From SpSt-77 sp049972045 (GTDB lineage: Bacteria > Chloroflexota > Anaerolineae > B4-G1 > DUEL01): a DNA stretch of 19,756 nucleotides. The notes below the pieces were generated by a model. The model ran no database searches. It had not been told where the DNA came from and saw only the letters and a list, made by a program, of their open reading frames with translations. Positions 8,701-15,526 of this stretch are shown here, piece by piece. The position numbers and the translations under genes were made by a program. Each line of letters starts with the position of its first letter. Positions within the stretch are counted from its first letter, which is position 1. The stretch lies in contig JBMFKS010000055.1 of NCBI GenBank assembly GCA_049972045.1, positions 1 through 19,756 of the forward strand, written 5' to 3'.

Positions 8701-9603
8701 ATGAAGGCGACGGCGGAGGTGCTGGACGGGGTCCTCACCGGCCGCCTCAGCGGGCAGCGGATGGCGATGAGCGGCAAACTCTCCTTCAGCGGGGATGTCC
8801 GGACGGCGATGGGTGTCCAGCGGGTCCAGGGCGACCTGAGCCGTCTCTACACAGCAGCGCGGGAGGAGGCGGGGATCGCGCGGGGGGAAGCCCTGCCGTC
8901 CGCTCCGGCGGCCGCGCCGGCCCCGGCTCCGGCCCGCGCACGGCAGGCCGGCAGCCTGCGCCCCATCCCGGAAGAGGACCCGCGCGTGGAGATGGTCCGG
9001 GCCATCAACGAACTCTACCAGTTGGGGCTGATCACGGCCACCGGTGGGAACGTGAGCGTGCGGGTGGAGGGCCGGGAGGAGTGCTGGATCACGCCCAGTC
9101 AACTCTATAAGGGCGACCTGCGGCCCGAACTGATGGTGCGGATAGACCTGGCGGGGAATGTGCTGGAGGAGGGGAATCCGGCCCCCTCGTCGGAGTGGCC
9201 GATGCACACGGCGATCTACCGGGCCCGTCCGGAGGTGCAGGCGATTGTGCACGCCCACGCGCCCTACGCGACGATCCTGGCCCTGAGCGGGTTGCCGTTT
9301 CTGCCCGTCACCACCGAGGCGGCCTTCTTCCGGGAGGTGCCGGTGGTTCCGTTCATCATGCCGGGGACGAAGGAACTGGCGGAGGCGGTGGTGAAGGGGA
9401 TGGGTCGGAATCCCGTCTGCCTGCTGCAGAACCACGGGGTGGTGGTGGCGGCGACGAGCCTGCGGCGGGCGTGCAACATCCTGGAGGTGGTGGAGCGGAC
9501 GGCGCAACTGATCTGGGGGTGCTACGCCGTCGGGAAGAAGCCGCCGACGCTGCCGAAGGAGGTGGTGCGGGCGCTGCAGGAGGTGGGGGAGATGATGGCG
9601 TGA
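5767..9603 (+). CDS. Four-domain fusion: FGGY kinase, hydroxyacid dehydrogenase, SCP2, class II aldolase
   Basis: One 1278-residue frame. Residues 1-480 form an FGGY carbohydrate kinase (LGLDAGSGSVR with D9; catalytic D239 in GGADTQCALLALG; C-terminal GGLTRSPFWAQLVADVLG). Residues 522-850 form a D-2-hydroxyacid dehydrogenase (GLVGLGAVG, G681/G683/G686; catalytic R765, E794, H813). A charged low-complexity linker follows, then an SCP2 sterol-carrier domain (about 908-1035), an Ala/Pro linker, and a class II aldolase resembling L-fuculose-phosphate aldolase (1069-1278; E1143 in SSEWPMH, metal ligands H1162, H1164, H1223). All active sites look intact. AAGGAGG at 5754-5760 fits ATG 5767 (ATG 5764 is possible). 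Kinase, dehydrogenase and aldolase together suggest sugar or sugar-acid breakdown; the exact substrate is unknown. The SCP2 role is unexplained. An internal start at 8488 could give a separate SCP2-aldolase. Confidence 0.92.
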   Translation: MPQYLLGLDAGSGSVRALLVEVESGRATIAVRAWEHPPAADGGWAYDFDPGRNWGLLAEVVREALARAGAAPADVAGIAAASMRHSLVLVRGAEVLFAVPNRDARAAAEGMELAAGPGARVCGRTGCWPAPMFTAPRLLWLARHHPQWLEGAVALTVGDWVAFRLCGETATDSTHAGETMLFDIVRREWMTDFLAELGLPASLLPPVRPAGTLLGRLTPSAAADLGLAPGIPVAVGGADTQCALLALGAGLPGDIGIVAGTTGPVQGVADCPAPDPEGRLWTRPHLLPDRWVVESNSGPLGDALDWLAGLLFPDSPRPTARLIGEAAQAQPGAGGVLSTFGGQVFNARAMAFPVGSLTLSPFLGGDGPSRRADLCRAVLEGLAFVLRANGEQVAALVAQAVSPRYGMTGGLTRSPFWAQLVADVLGAPVRVSQIPEGTALGAAVCAGVAAGLFPGLAEGAAHLARVRTVHPNEENARTYEALYAEWKEVRALLADGHDRATARMLESLAAQTVRPAKIGFRPKILVTAQMDGESLEELRHLGEVEYANYRETLRVLTGEDLVEALQGVHVFITEVDIVDLEALRALPDLRVVVACRGQAVNVDVAACTALGIPVLYAPGRNADAVADLTVAFMLALARKLVPANEFLRQPGGEAGDMARMGQAYEAFLGRELWGKTVGLVGLGAVGREVARRLAPFGVRLRVYDPYVRPEEAARYDAEPVSLEELLAESDFVSLHAPVTEETRGLIGREALARMKPGAFLVNTARAALVDEEALAEALQSGHLAGAAVDVFSVEPPASDHPLLQLPNVIATPHIGGNTEEVAAHQGRIVVEDLKRMLAGERPRHILNPQALDGFSWTGPRWEAKGVVLEGLEERPGPAVSDLQVAGRTEQVAKERRSRGAEERRGMEMGYDARSTVEEILRRFCEKAVADPALRAFAAKRRVMTHYTMTDLGLEFYVGFQDGEVVAGLGAPPTPAEVRMKATAEVLDGVLTGRLSGQRMAMSGKLSFSGDVRTAMGVQRVQGDLSRLYTAAREEAGIARGEALPSAPAAAPAPAPARARQAGSLRPIPEEDPRVEMVRAINELYQLGLITATGGNVSVRVEGREECWITPSQLYKGDLRPELMVRIDLAGNVLEEGNPAPSSEWPMHTAIYRARPEVQAIVHAHAPYATILALSGLPFLPVTTEAAFFREVPVVPFIMPGTKELAEAVVKGMGRNPVCLLQNHGVVVAATSLRRACNILEVVERTAQLIWGCYAVGKKPPTLPKEVVRALQEVGEMMA
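6955..6981. repeat. Palindromic repeat inside FGGY domain
   Basis: The arms GTAGCGCAGGCT (6955-6966) and AGCCCGCGCTAC (6970-6981) pair at 11 of 12 positions around a 3-base loop, within the kinase coding sequence. It encodes residues around LVAQAVSPRYG just before the FGGY C-terminal motif MTGGLTRSPFW. The hairpin resembles dispersed bacterial palindromes rather than codon-driven sequence. The frame stays open through it. Confidence 0.6.
8397..8481 (+). repeat. Low-complexity linker DNA with short direct repeats
   Basis: Between the dehydrogenase and SCP2 domains the DNA holds three copies of CAGGTCGCA (8413-8421, 8420-8428, 8434-8442) and repeated GAGCGGAGG units (from 8446, 8462 and 8470). 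The encoded peptide (about residues 877-905) is highly charged and resembles no domain. It ends in GGAGGGGG at 8474-8481, well placed as a ribosome site for ATG 8488. This looks like a former intergenic spacer now read through in frame. Confidence 0.55.
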
Positions 9604-9636
9604 GGCGGGAAGCGGGAGACGGGAGGCGGGAAACGG
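9602..9636. repeat. Polypurine direct repeat between convergent genes
   Basis: The 36-base gap between the fusion gene stop (9603) and the stop of the opposing methyltransferase (9640) is almost wholly purine on the plus strand, built from GAGGCGGGAA, GCGGGAGAC and GGGAGGCGGGAA units. No hairpin terminator is visible for either convergent gene. Confidence 0.4.
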
Positions 9637-9639
9637 GAA

Positions 9640-10356
9640 TCAGGGCCGGGTGGCCTGGACAAGCAGGACCGCGTCGGGGCCCACCGGCTGCCATTCGGTG
9701 TGGAGGGAAAATCCGGCGTCCCGCCAGGCCGAGAAGGGCTCATCAGGCGGGAACCGGTCCTGTCCGGTGATGCGGTAGAGGAGACGGAGGGCGCGGGCCA
9801 GGGGGTCCCGCCCGCCGGGGACGGCGACGGGCACGATGACGACCTCTCCCGCGGGAGCCAGCACGCGCGCGGCCTCCCGCGCGGTGGCGGGGTCCAGAAT
9901 GAACTCCGTGGGGAAGGTGGCGACGATGGCCCGGAAGGTGCTGTCGGGGAAGGGGAGGTGCTGGGCCCGGGCCCGCACCAGGCGGGGGGAGAGGCCGGCC
10001 CGGCGGAACCGGCGGCGGGCCAGCGCCCCCATCTGCGGGGAGAGGTCCAGGCCTACCGGCCGGAGCCCCTCGCGGGCCATCCGCAGGAGCAGGTGGCCTG
10101 GCCCGTGGGCCAGTTCCAGCACGGGTCCGCCGGAGATGAGGGGGAGAGCCGCCGCACCCCACGCCGTCCACCGCCCCCGGGAGACCGCCCCGGCGACCGC
10201 GTCGTACGTCCAGGCACAGGGGCCGTAGAGGAGGCGGAAGAAGAGGCGTAGGGCCCGGGAGACAAGGTGCAGGGGGTAAGTCGCACGTCGCAGGGCGCAG
10301 GGGATAGGAGGTGAATCGCTTTCGGGGATGAGGGTTATTTGCCCCGGATCGTTCAT
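9640..10356 (-). CDS. Class I SAM-dependent methyltransferase
   Basis: About 238 residues with a Rossmann methyltransferase fold. Motif I is PVLELAHGPGHLLL, with His and Gly where many relatives have GCGTG. GLDLSPQM is the acidic loop that binds the SAM ribose, followed by AQHLPFPDSTFRAIVATF (motif II region) and REAARVLAPAGEVVIV (motif III). It belongs to the broad UbiE/Methyltransf_11-like group; the substrate is unknown. The start is uncertain: ATG at 10356 (MNDPGQIT) was chosen, but ATGs at 10380 and 10389 are in frame and none has a good ribosome site. The DNA for about the first 40 residues contains CCTGCG/CCTGCA-type repeats, so the native start may be further in. It converges on the four-domain gene. 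Confidence 0.82.
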   Translation of the reverse strand: MNDPGQITLIPESDSPPIPCALRRATYPLHLVSRALRLFFRLLYGPCAWTYDAVAGAVSRGRWTAWGAAALPLISGGPVLELAHGPGHLLLRMAREGLRPVGLDLSPQMGALARRRFRRAGLSPRLVRARAQHLPFPDSTFRAIVATFPTEFILDPATAREAARVLAPAGEVVIVPVAVPGGRDPLARALRLLYRITGQDRFPPDEPFSAWRDAGFSLHTEWQPVGPDAVLLVQATRP

Positions 10357-10372
10357 GGTCACGCTTCGGTGT

Positions 10373-10414
10373 AAGGCCATGCCCGGCACTTCGGGAAGCG
10401 CCGGGCACGGCCTT
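10373..10414 (-). terminator. Strong GC stem-loop downstream of the two-helix membrane gene
   Basis: The arms 10373-10387 and 10400-10414 pair at 14 of 15 positions, with an additional CTTC/GAAG pairing inside the 12-base loop. It lies just after the 10439-11470 gene in its direction of transcription and before the methyltransferase. No real T-run follows on either strand, so it may be a terminator, a processing site or another dispersed palindrome. Confidence 0.5.
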
Positions 10415-10438
10415 TCGCATCCTTCCCGTCTTCACGCC

Positions 10439-11470
10439 TCAGAGTGTTGGCGGGAGGACAAATTCATCAGGTAGAGAACGTTCCTCTCCCTCTGCTTCCT
10501 TGAACCAGACGCCCAGTTCCAGGGAGATGCGCTGGAAGAAACTTTCTGGGGGGAGTTGCCCAACCCCGTATTCCATATTGACGACCCGCGCTCGCAGGAC
10601 CAAAGTGGTCGTTTCCAGGATCACCTCGGCGCCCGGCTTGGCCAGGACGATTTCTCCTTTTGCCGCCAGTTTGGCCCGCAACGCCGGGTCTTGGTAGGCA
10701 AACCCGCTGGCCAGCACTTTGGTCACCGTGCGGATGTCGCTCTTATCAAACATCCACACTTCCAGCGCGGTCACTTTCTTCGGGTCACCCACGCCGATGG
10801 CTTCTGAGATGCCCACTCCACATTCCCCCAGGAAATCCGCGCCCCGTTCAATGCTGAAGGAAGGGTCATAATGGTCATCCCCCAGGACGTAGGTGGTGTT
10901 GAACTGGAGCGCCGGAGGGGTCTCTTCTTCCCAGCGGGTCGGCTCTACCTGGCGGTAGGCGGCCGCCCGCTCGGAGACAGGGCGGGCCCGGGGGCGGCGG
11001 AGGCGGGAAAGCGCCAAGTACAGGAGCGCGGCCAGCGCAGCCGTCAGCAACCCGATGCCACAAATCTGCAGGAGAGGACGGGCCCGCTGTAGGGGAGTGG
11101 GTCCGGACGGGGTGGGGGCCGGTGCCTCTTTCAGGGCCTGGGCCAGTGCCTGAAGGTTCTGTCCGTCTGTGCCGCCGCGCCGCTGAGCCAGGTCTTCCAG
11201 CACGGCACTCGGGTCTTTCTTCCAGTACGCCAGGCCCAACCGGGTCTGGGCCTGCGGAAGGTCGCGGTTCTGGGCGTACTCCTGGGCAACCCATGCCAGG
11301 TAATCATCCCGGAAGTCCTGGCGGAGCATGGCCGGCGTGGCGTTATAGTAGGACGTGGGCCAGATGACCCAGGCAAATAAGAGGCCCACTGCCAGACCCA
11401 GAATGGCACCAACGACGAACGCCAGGGTCGTTTTGCGGGTGTTATAGAGGTTCAGCAGTTTGTTGAGCAT
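10439..11470 (-). CDS. Two-helix membrane protein of unknown function
   Basis: This 343-residue protein is not recognised. A short basic N-terminus precedes a helix at about residues 17-40 (LAFVVGAILGLAVGLLFAWV). A region of about 95 residues rich in Gln, Asp and Ala follows, then a proline-rich stretch (APAPTPSGPTPLQ) and a second helix (about 132-156). The C-terminal half is soluble with conserved-looking patches: FNTTYVLGDDHYDPSFSIE, FLGECGVGISEAIG, ALEVWMFDKSDIRTVTKVL. The helix-loop-helix layout suggests the middle region faces outward and the C-terminal domain the cytoplasm. An AGGGGGAG ribosome site just before ATG 11470 and a near-consensus promoter at 11581-11609 show that it is transcribed separately. 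Confidence 0.8.
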   Translation of the reverse strand: MLNKLLNLYNTRKTTLAFVVGAILGLAVGLLFAWVIWPTSYYNATPAMLRQDFRDDYLAWVAQEYAQNRDLPQAQTRLGLAYWKKDPSAVLEDLAQRRGGTDGQNLQALAQALKEAPAPTPSGPTPLQRARPLLQICGIGLLTAALAALLYLALSRLRRPRARPVSERAAAYRQVEPTRWEEETPPALQFNTTYVLGDDHYDPSFSIERGADFLGECGVGISEAIGVGDPKKVTALEVWMFDKSDIRTVTKVLASGFAYQDPALRAKLAAKGEIVLAKPGAEVILETTTLVLRARVVNMEYGVGQLPPESFFQRISLELGVWFKEAEGEERSLPDEFVLPPTL

Positions 11471-11512
11471 GACTCCCCCTTGATCAGAGCGTGTCTGAAA
11501 AAGGCGATGAAA

Positions 11513-11534
11513 CGCTCGTAGTCAGCCACGAGCG
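11513..11534 (-). promoter_or_regulatory. Hairpin in 5' leader of the membrane gene
   Basis: The arms CGCTCGT (11513-11519) and ACGAGCG (11528-11534) pair perfectly across an 8-base loop, in the roughly 100-base untranslated leader between the promoter and ATG 11470. It could be an operator or a leader structure. No known riboswitch is recognised. Confidence 0.35.
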
Positions 11535-11580
11535 CCACGCGCCGAGGCGAAGCGGCATTTCAATTCGTTTCGTGCCTCCC

Positions 11581-11609
11581 ATTGTACCCCCAATAGGCGA
11601 GGGATGCAA
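11581..11609 (-). promoter_or_regulatory. Sigma-70 promoter of the two-helix membrane gene
   Basis: On the minus strand the -35 box TTGCAT (11609-11604) and -10 box TACAAT (11586-11581) are separated by exactly 17 bases. The remaining part of the 11471-11700 spacer holds no gene. It has one 7-bp inverted repeat, GGCCATT (11615-11621) and AATGGCC (11641-11647), just upstream of the -35 box, which could be a regulator site. Confidence 0.75.
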
Positions 11610-11700
11610 ACGATGGCCATTGCGGTTTGGGGGTGCAGCGAATGGCCGAAATAGTGGAAATTTGCGTTCCCCCGCGTCCATCCGTCTCCTGTTTGCTTTG

Positions 11701-14547
11701 CTATCGCCGCACCAGGGGCAGAAAGACATGGGCGGTCCAGGGGACCAGGGTGCGGTTCCACCCCAGCGCCGGGTCGCCCAGCAGGACGTACGTGTCCAAT
11801 AGGTCGCTCCCCGGGGATGCCTCCGCCAGATGCAGTTGCCCCGCCAGGGCCGCCTCGCTGACCGTCCCGACCGTATCGGAGAAGACGGCCCGGAAGAATC
11901 CCTCGGCGAGGCGACTGTGCCCTGTACTGGCCCCCAGGCCCGTGGGGCCCCAGGCCGCCACCGCACCGGCCTCCGGCCGGGTGACCAGTTCCTCATCCAG
12001 CGTCGACTCCGGGCGGTGAAACGCGCCGGTAAAACAGGTCATCTCGGCCACCACGGGGTAGCGGCGGCTGTTGGCCAGAGAGGGCAGGTCGTCCAGGTGG
12101 AAGAAGCGCTCCACGCCCCACTGCTGCCAGGAGGCATGTCCGGCATATTGGACGATCAGCGCTCCCCGGTTCCAGTCCGCCAGCAGGGCTGTGCCCAGGG
12201 CGTTCGCTTCTGCCTCCGGGCAGTCGCTTCCGCTCGGGTTGGAGCCGGCGCAGGAGCGCCGGGTGGGGGTGAAGGGGGCCGTCACCCACGATGCGGCGGC
12301 CTCCGAAAGGCCAATAAAATCCCCGGCCGCGTCCGGGTCATCGGCCACCAGGACCACGTGGGCGTTCCAGCCGCCCGGCAGCGGGCGGGTCTCGTAGTCC
12401 ACAATTTTCCCCACCGCCGCGCGCGCCTCGTCGGCACTTTTCACCGGCAGCCGTCCCAGAAGCAGGTCGGGCAGATTGTCGTCACCGTCCACGCAGACGT
12501 AGCGGTTGTCGGCCGCGGTCTCTCCGCCCGCCGGGCTCACCTCCAGCAGGTAGGGCGGGATGAAGGTAGGGGGCGAGGTCGGCAGGTAGCGCCGGGGGTC
12601 ATAGGAGCCGTCGCCGACCAGGAGGACATAGGCCGGGCGGGGGTTCCAGTTGGCGTAGGCGTCGGCGACGAAGCGGCGGATCGCCTCCGGGTCGGGCCGG
12701 CCGTCACCATAGGTGTCGTAGATGCCCAGGACGTTGACGACGGCGACCGTGAGCCTCTGAGACCGGCGCAGGTCGGCCAGCGGGCCGATAGCGTCGGCGA
12801 AGGCCGGGTGGGTGATGATGAGGTAGTCGGCGCCGATCGCGCCGCCCGCTGTGCGGAAGCCCCCGAGGTCCTCCCGGGCCCGGATCCGGTCGGGCGCGCG
12901 GATGGCCCCTTCGGCGGCGACGTGGTAGCGGCGGGGGCCACCGTCCGGCGGGTCGCCCACGGTGATGGCCTGACCGTTTATCCGGATGTCGGTCAGCCGC
13001 TGGGGGTGGAGCGGGTCGGTGACGTCGTAGGCCCGGTAAGGCCCGGAGGCCTCCAGGGTCACCGTGTAGGCCCGGGCCTGGGAGGCAGAGAGGTCCGGGC
13101 CGAAGGTGACCGTGTTCCCAAAGGGACGAAGGCTGCGGGCATAATGGACGGCGAACGCATCCAGCCAGGCACCTTCGGTCACCCCGGAGCGCAGGGAAAG
13201 GGTGTTGGTGGCTTCCTGGAGGATGGCGGGTCGGAGAGAAAGCGTGGTGGTAACGGCGGCTCTGCCGGACCACCCTACCTCGCCGATGAAGTTGCCGTTC
13301 ACCCGCACCGTCCAGTGATGTTCCCCGCTGGTGTAGCCAATCATCCAGAGGGTCAGGGTCGCTGGATTGGCCGAATCTACCGCCGAGAGGGAGAAGGGGT
13401 AAGAATACGTCGTCGGGGCGGTGGAAGAGCCGATCAGATAGTCCCACGTCCACCGGTCGCCGTCCCGGCCCGGCGGAATGCCCGGCGTGAAACGGTCGGG
13501 CGTATAGAGGCGGTTCTCCTCCAAGACCTCCTTCACCCAGGGGACGCCTGCGGGCAGGCCTGTCGGGTTGGCGGAACGGGAGGTCATGCGCAGACCATGG
13601 GCATCTCCCAGCACCAGCCGGTAGACATCCCGGTCGGTCCAGCGGCTGGGGCGGGGTTCGGCGTAGAAGAGGACGGCCTCGCCGGGCTCAAAGACGGCGT
13701 CGTCATCCCCGATCCATTCGTATGCCACCTCCTCCGTACCCCGGAAGAGGCGGAGGTTTGCCGGATCCGTCCCGGCGAAGCCCAGGGGCTGGAGGTCTTC
13801 ATAGGAGACCCGGTAGAGGCCAGGGCGGGAAATCTCCAGAAAGGCCTCGCGCGGGCCACCCTGGGGGGTGCTGGCCGCCTTCCCAGACGGGGTGGCGGAC
13901 GGGGCCGGGATGGCATGCGGCGGGTTGAGGACGGCGCGGCGCACCGCGGAGAGGAGAGGATCGTCACCGGAAAGGGCGGGTTGACCCCCTCCGGAGAAGC
14001 GGACCTCTACCTGAACGTGCCGGTAAAACCGCAGGTGGTCTCCCTCGGGCAGGATGGGGTAGAAGGTCAGTCGGGCCAGCCGAACGCCCCGAACGGTGCC
14101 GATTTCTTCCAGAGCAACCGGGATTGAGGGAGCGGGCACGGTCTGAGCGGACGGGGCGAAGGCGGGGCCCAGCGGACGCCCCTCCTCGCCCTGGATCGCC
14201 CCGACGGGTTCCGGGGCCACCGCGAGGGGAGCGGGGAGCGGGATGACGGTCGTTCGGGCGGAGAGGATGCGGAGGGAAGTTGTCGCGCCCGGTGGTATGG
14301 CGATCAACGAGGAGGTGAAGGGAAGGCGCAGCGCGCCGGGCCGCTCGTCTATCTCGTACCCTTCGACGACCAGTTCCACGGTCCCCTCGGGGAGAGGACG
14401 AAAATCGGGCGGAGGAGGCGTCCACTCCACGATCAGGCGGTCCGGTGAACTTTCCAGCGGCGGAGGGGCCGCGCCGGCCGGGAGAAGTCCGAGGAACAAC
14501 AGGGCCGCCACACACCACCTCCCGGCCCCCTCTCTTCCGGTACGCAT
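11701..14547 (-). CDS. Secreted gingipain-type cysteine peptidase (C25 family)
   Basis: This 948-residue protein starts with a signal peptide (RWCVAALLFLGLLPAGAAP). A propeptide/beta-rich region follows (signature IEEVG-type stretch near VALEEIGTVRGVRLARLTFYP), then a middle domain with jelly-roll-like segments. The peptidase C25 domain spans about residues 570-925 and begins with DYLIITHPAFADAI. It contains VLLVGDGSYDPR, DGDDNLPDLLLGRLPV, the catalytic H804 (YAGHASWQQWG) and C838 (AEMTCFTGAF). The 34-residue His-Cys spacing is close to that in gingipains. It ends in HVFLPLVRR. ATG 14547 is set by AAGGAGG at 14562-14556; an upstream in-frame ATG at 14586 is less likely. It lies 26 bases after queG and is probably co-transcribed. 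It likely degrades extracellular protein. Confidence 0.9.
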   Translation of the reverse strand: MRTGREGAGRWCVAALLFLGLLPAGAAPPPLESSPDRLIVEWTPPPPDFRPLPEGTVELVVEGYEIDERPGALRLPFTSSLIAIPPGATTSLRILSARTTVIPLPAPLAVAPEPVGAIQGEEGRPLGPAFAPSAQTVPAPSIPVALEEIGTVRGVRLARLTFYPILPEGDHLRFYRHVQVEVRFSGGGQPALSGDDPLLSAVRRAVLNPPHAIPAPSATPSGKAASTPQGGPREAFLEISRPGLYRVSYEDLQPLGFAGTDPANLRLFRGTEEVAYEWIGDDDAVFEPGEAVLFYAEPRPSRWTDRDVYRLVLGDAHGLRMTSRSANPTGLPAGVPWVKEVLEENRLYTPDRFTPGIPPGRDGDRWTWDYLIGSSTAPTTYSYPFSLSAVDSANPATLTLWMIGYTSGEHHWTVRVNGNFIGEVGWSGRAAVTTTLSLRPAILQEATNTLSLRSGVTEGAWLDAFAVHYARSLRPFGNTVTFGPDLSASQARAYTVTLEASGPYRAYDVTDPLHPQRLTDIRINGQAITVGDPPDGGPRRYHVAAEGAIRAPDRIRAREDLGGFRTAGGAIGADYLIITHPAFADAIGPLADLRRSQRLTVAVVNVLGIYDTYGDGRPDPEAIRRFVADAYANWNPRPAYVLLVGDGSYDPRRYLPTSPPTFIPPYLLEVSPAGGETAADNRYVCVDGDDNLPDLLLGRLPVKSADEARAAVGKIVDYETRPLPGGWNAHVVLVADDPDAAGDFIGLSEAAASWVTAPFTPTRRSCAGSNPSGSDCPEAEANALGTALLADWNRGALIVQYAGHASWQQWGVERFFHLDDLPSLANSRRYPVVAEMTCFTGAFHRPESTLDEELVTRPEAGAVAAWGPTGLGASTGHSRLAEGFFRAVFSDTVGTVSEAALAGQLHLAEASPGSDLLDTYVLLGDPALGWNRTLVPWTAHVFLPLVRR

Positions 14548-14573
14548 GGTAATGACCTCCTTCACTTCACGTT

Positions 14574-15524
14574 TCACGCCTTGCAATATGCGCTCCGCGC
14601 GTTCCGCTGCAGCCGCTCCCGGCCGATGCGGGCGATGGGGCTACCCCCAAAGCGCCGCCGGAAGGCCTCCTCGTCCAGCGAGAGCAGGTCGGCCAGCGGC
14701 GGGGCGGCCCGGTCCGGGGAGACGGGCAGAAAGTCGGCGACGGCGGTGGGGCGGGCGAAGCGGTTCCACGGGCAGACCTCCTGGCAGACGTCACAGCCGT
14801 AGACCCAATCTCCCAGCCGGGCCCGCAGGTCGGGAGGGATGTCACCCCGGGATTCAATGGTCAGGTAGGAAATGCAGCGGCGGGCGTCCAGCACGGACGG
14901 GGCGACCAGTGCGCCCGTGGGGCAGGCATCCAGGCAGCGGGTGCAGGTGCCGCAACGGGGGGGCATCGGCGGCCCTGTAAAGGGCAGGTCCACATCCACC
15001 AGGATCTCCCCCAGGAAGAGCCAGGAGCCGAAGCGGGGATGGATGAGGCAGGTGTTCTTGCCGATGAAGCCCAGCCCGGCCTGAGCCGCCAGCGCCCGCT
15101 CCAGGAGGGGACCGGTGTCGGTGTAGGCCCGATGGCGGGCCGTGCCGCCCGTCCGCTCCCGGATGAAGGCGGCCAGTTCCTCCAGGCGCGGAAGCATCCA
15201 TTCGTGGTAGTCCATCCCCCAGGCATAGCGGGAGATGCGGCCAACGGGTCCGGCGTTCCCGGAAGCACCGGACACGCCTGGAAAGTCGCCGGGGTAGTAG
15301 TTGACGGCCACACAGACGACGGCCCGCACGCCCGGCAGGATGAGGGCCGGGTCCTCCCGCCGGGCGACCCGGTCCGGGCGGGCCATGTAGGCCATATCGC
15401 CGTGGTAGCCCGCCTTCAGCCACTCCTGGTAGGTGCGGACGGCCTCCGGCGGCGGGACGGGCGGCGCCACCCCCAGCAGGTCAAACCCCAGGCGGCGGGC
15501 TTCTGCCTCGAGTTCTTCTATCAT
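14574..15524 (-). CDS. queG: Epoxyqueuosine reductase QueG
   Basis: This 316-residue enzyme catalyses the last step of queuosine synthesis, reducing epoxyqueuosine to queuosine in tRNA with cobalamin and two 4Fe-4S clusters. It has LGFDLLGVAPP at the start, the catalytic Asp D136 in YTDTGPLLERALA, and GFIGKNTCLIHPRFGSWLFLG (cobalamin region; in no way truncated). The ferredoxin-like cysteines are C191, C194, C197, C201 (CGTCTRCLDACPTGA), C217, C244, C247 and C251 (YGCDVCQEVCPWN). Length is at the short end of the normal range, without the C-terminal HEAT-like repeats of some homologues. The start ATG lies inside the 6-bp target duplication of the adjoining MITE-like element and has no clear ribosome site. 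Confidence 0.95.
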   Translation of the reverse strand: MIEELEAEARRLGFDLLGVAPPVPPPEAVRTYQEWLKAGYHGDMAYMARPDRVARREDPALILPGVRAVVCVAVNYYPGDFPGVSGASGNAGPVGRISRYAWGMDYHEWMLPRLEELAAFIRERTGGTARHRAYTDTGPLLERALAAQAGLGFIGKNTCLIHPRFGSWLFLGEILVDVDLPFTGPPMPPRCGTCTRCLDACPTGALVAPSVLDARRCISYLTIESRGDIPPDLRARLGDWVYGCDVCQEVCPWNRFARPTAVADFLPVSPDRAAPPLADLLSLDEEAFRRRFGGSPIARIGRERLQRNARSAYCKA

Positions 15525-15526
15525 AG

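Noticed and set aside
5743..9507. 1254-residue open frame on the minus strand across the four-domain gene
   Set aside because: It is antisense to a gene with clear domains. GC-rich codon use keeps the opposite frame open; its product is Arg/Gly/Pro/His-rich with no recognisable domain.
11830..14127. 765-residue plus-strand open frame opposite the C25 peptidase
   Set aside because: Low-complexity Gly/Arg/Val composition with no motif, wholly within a well-supported gene on the other strand.
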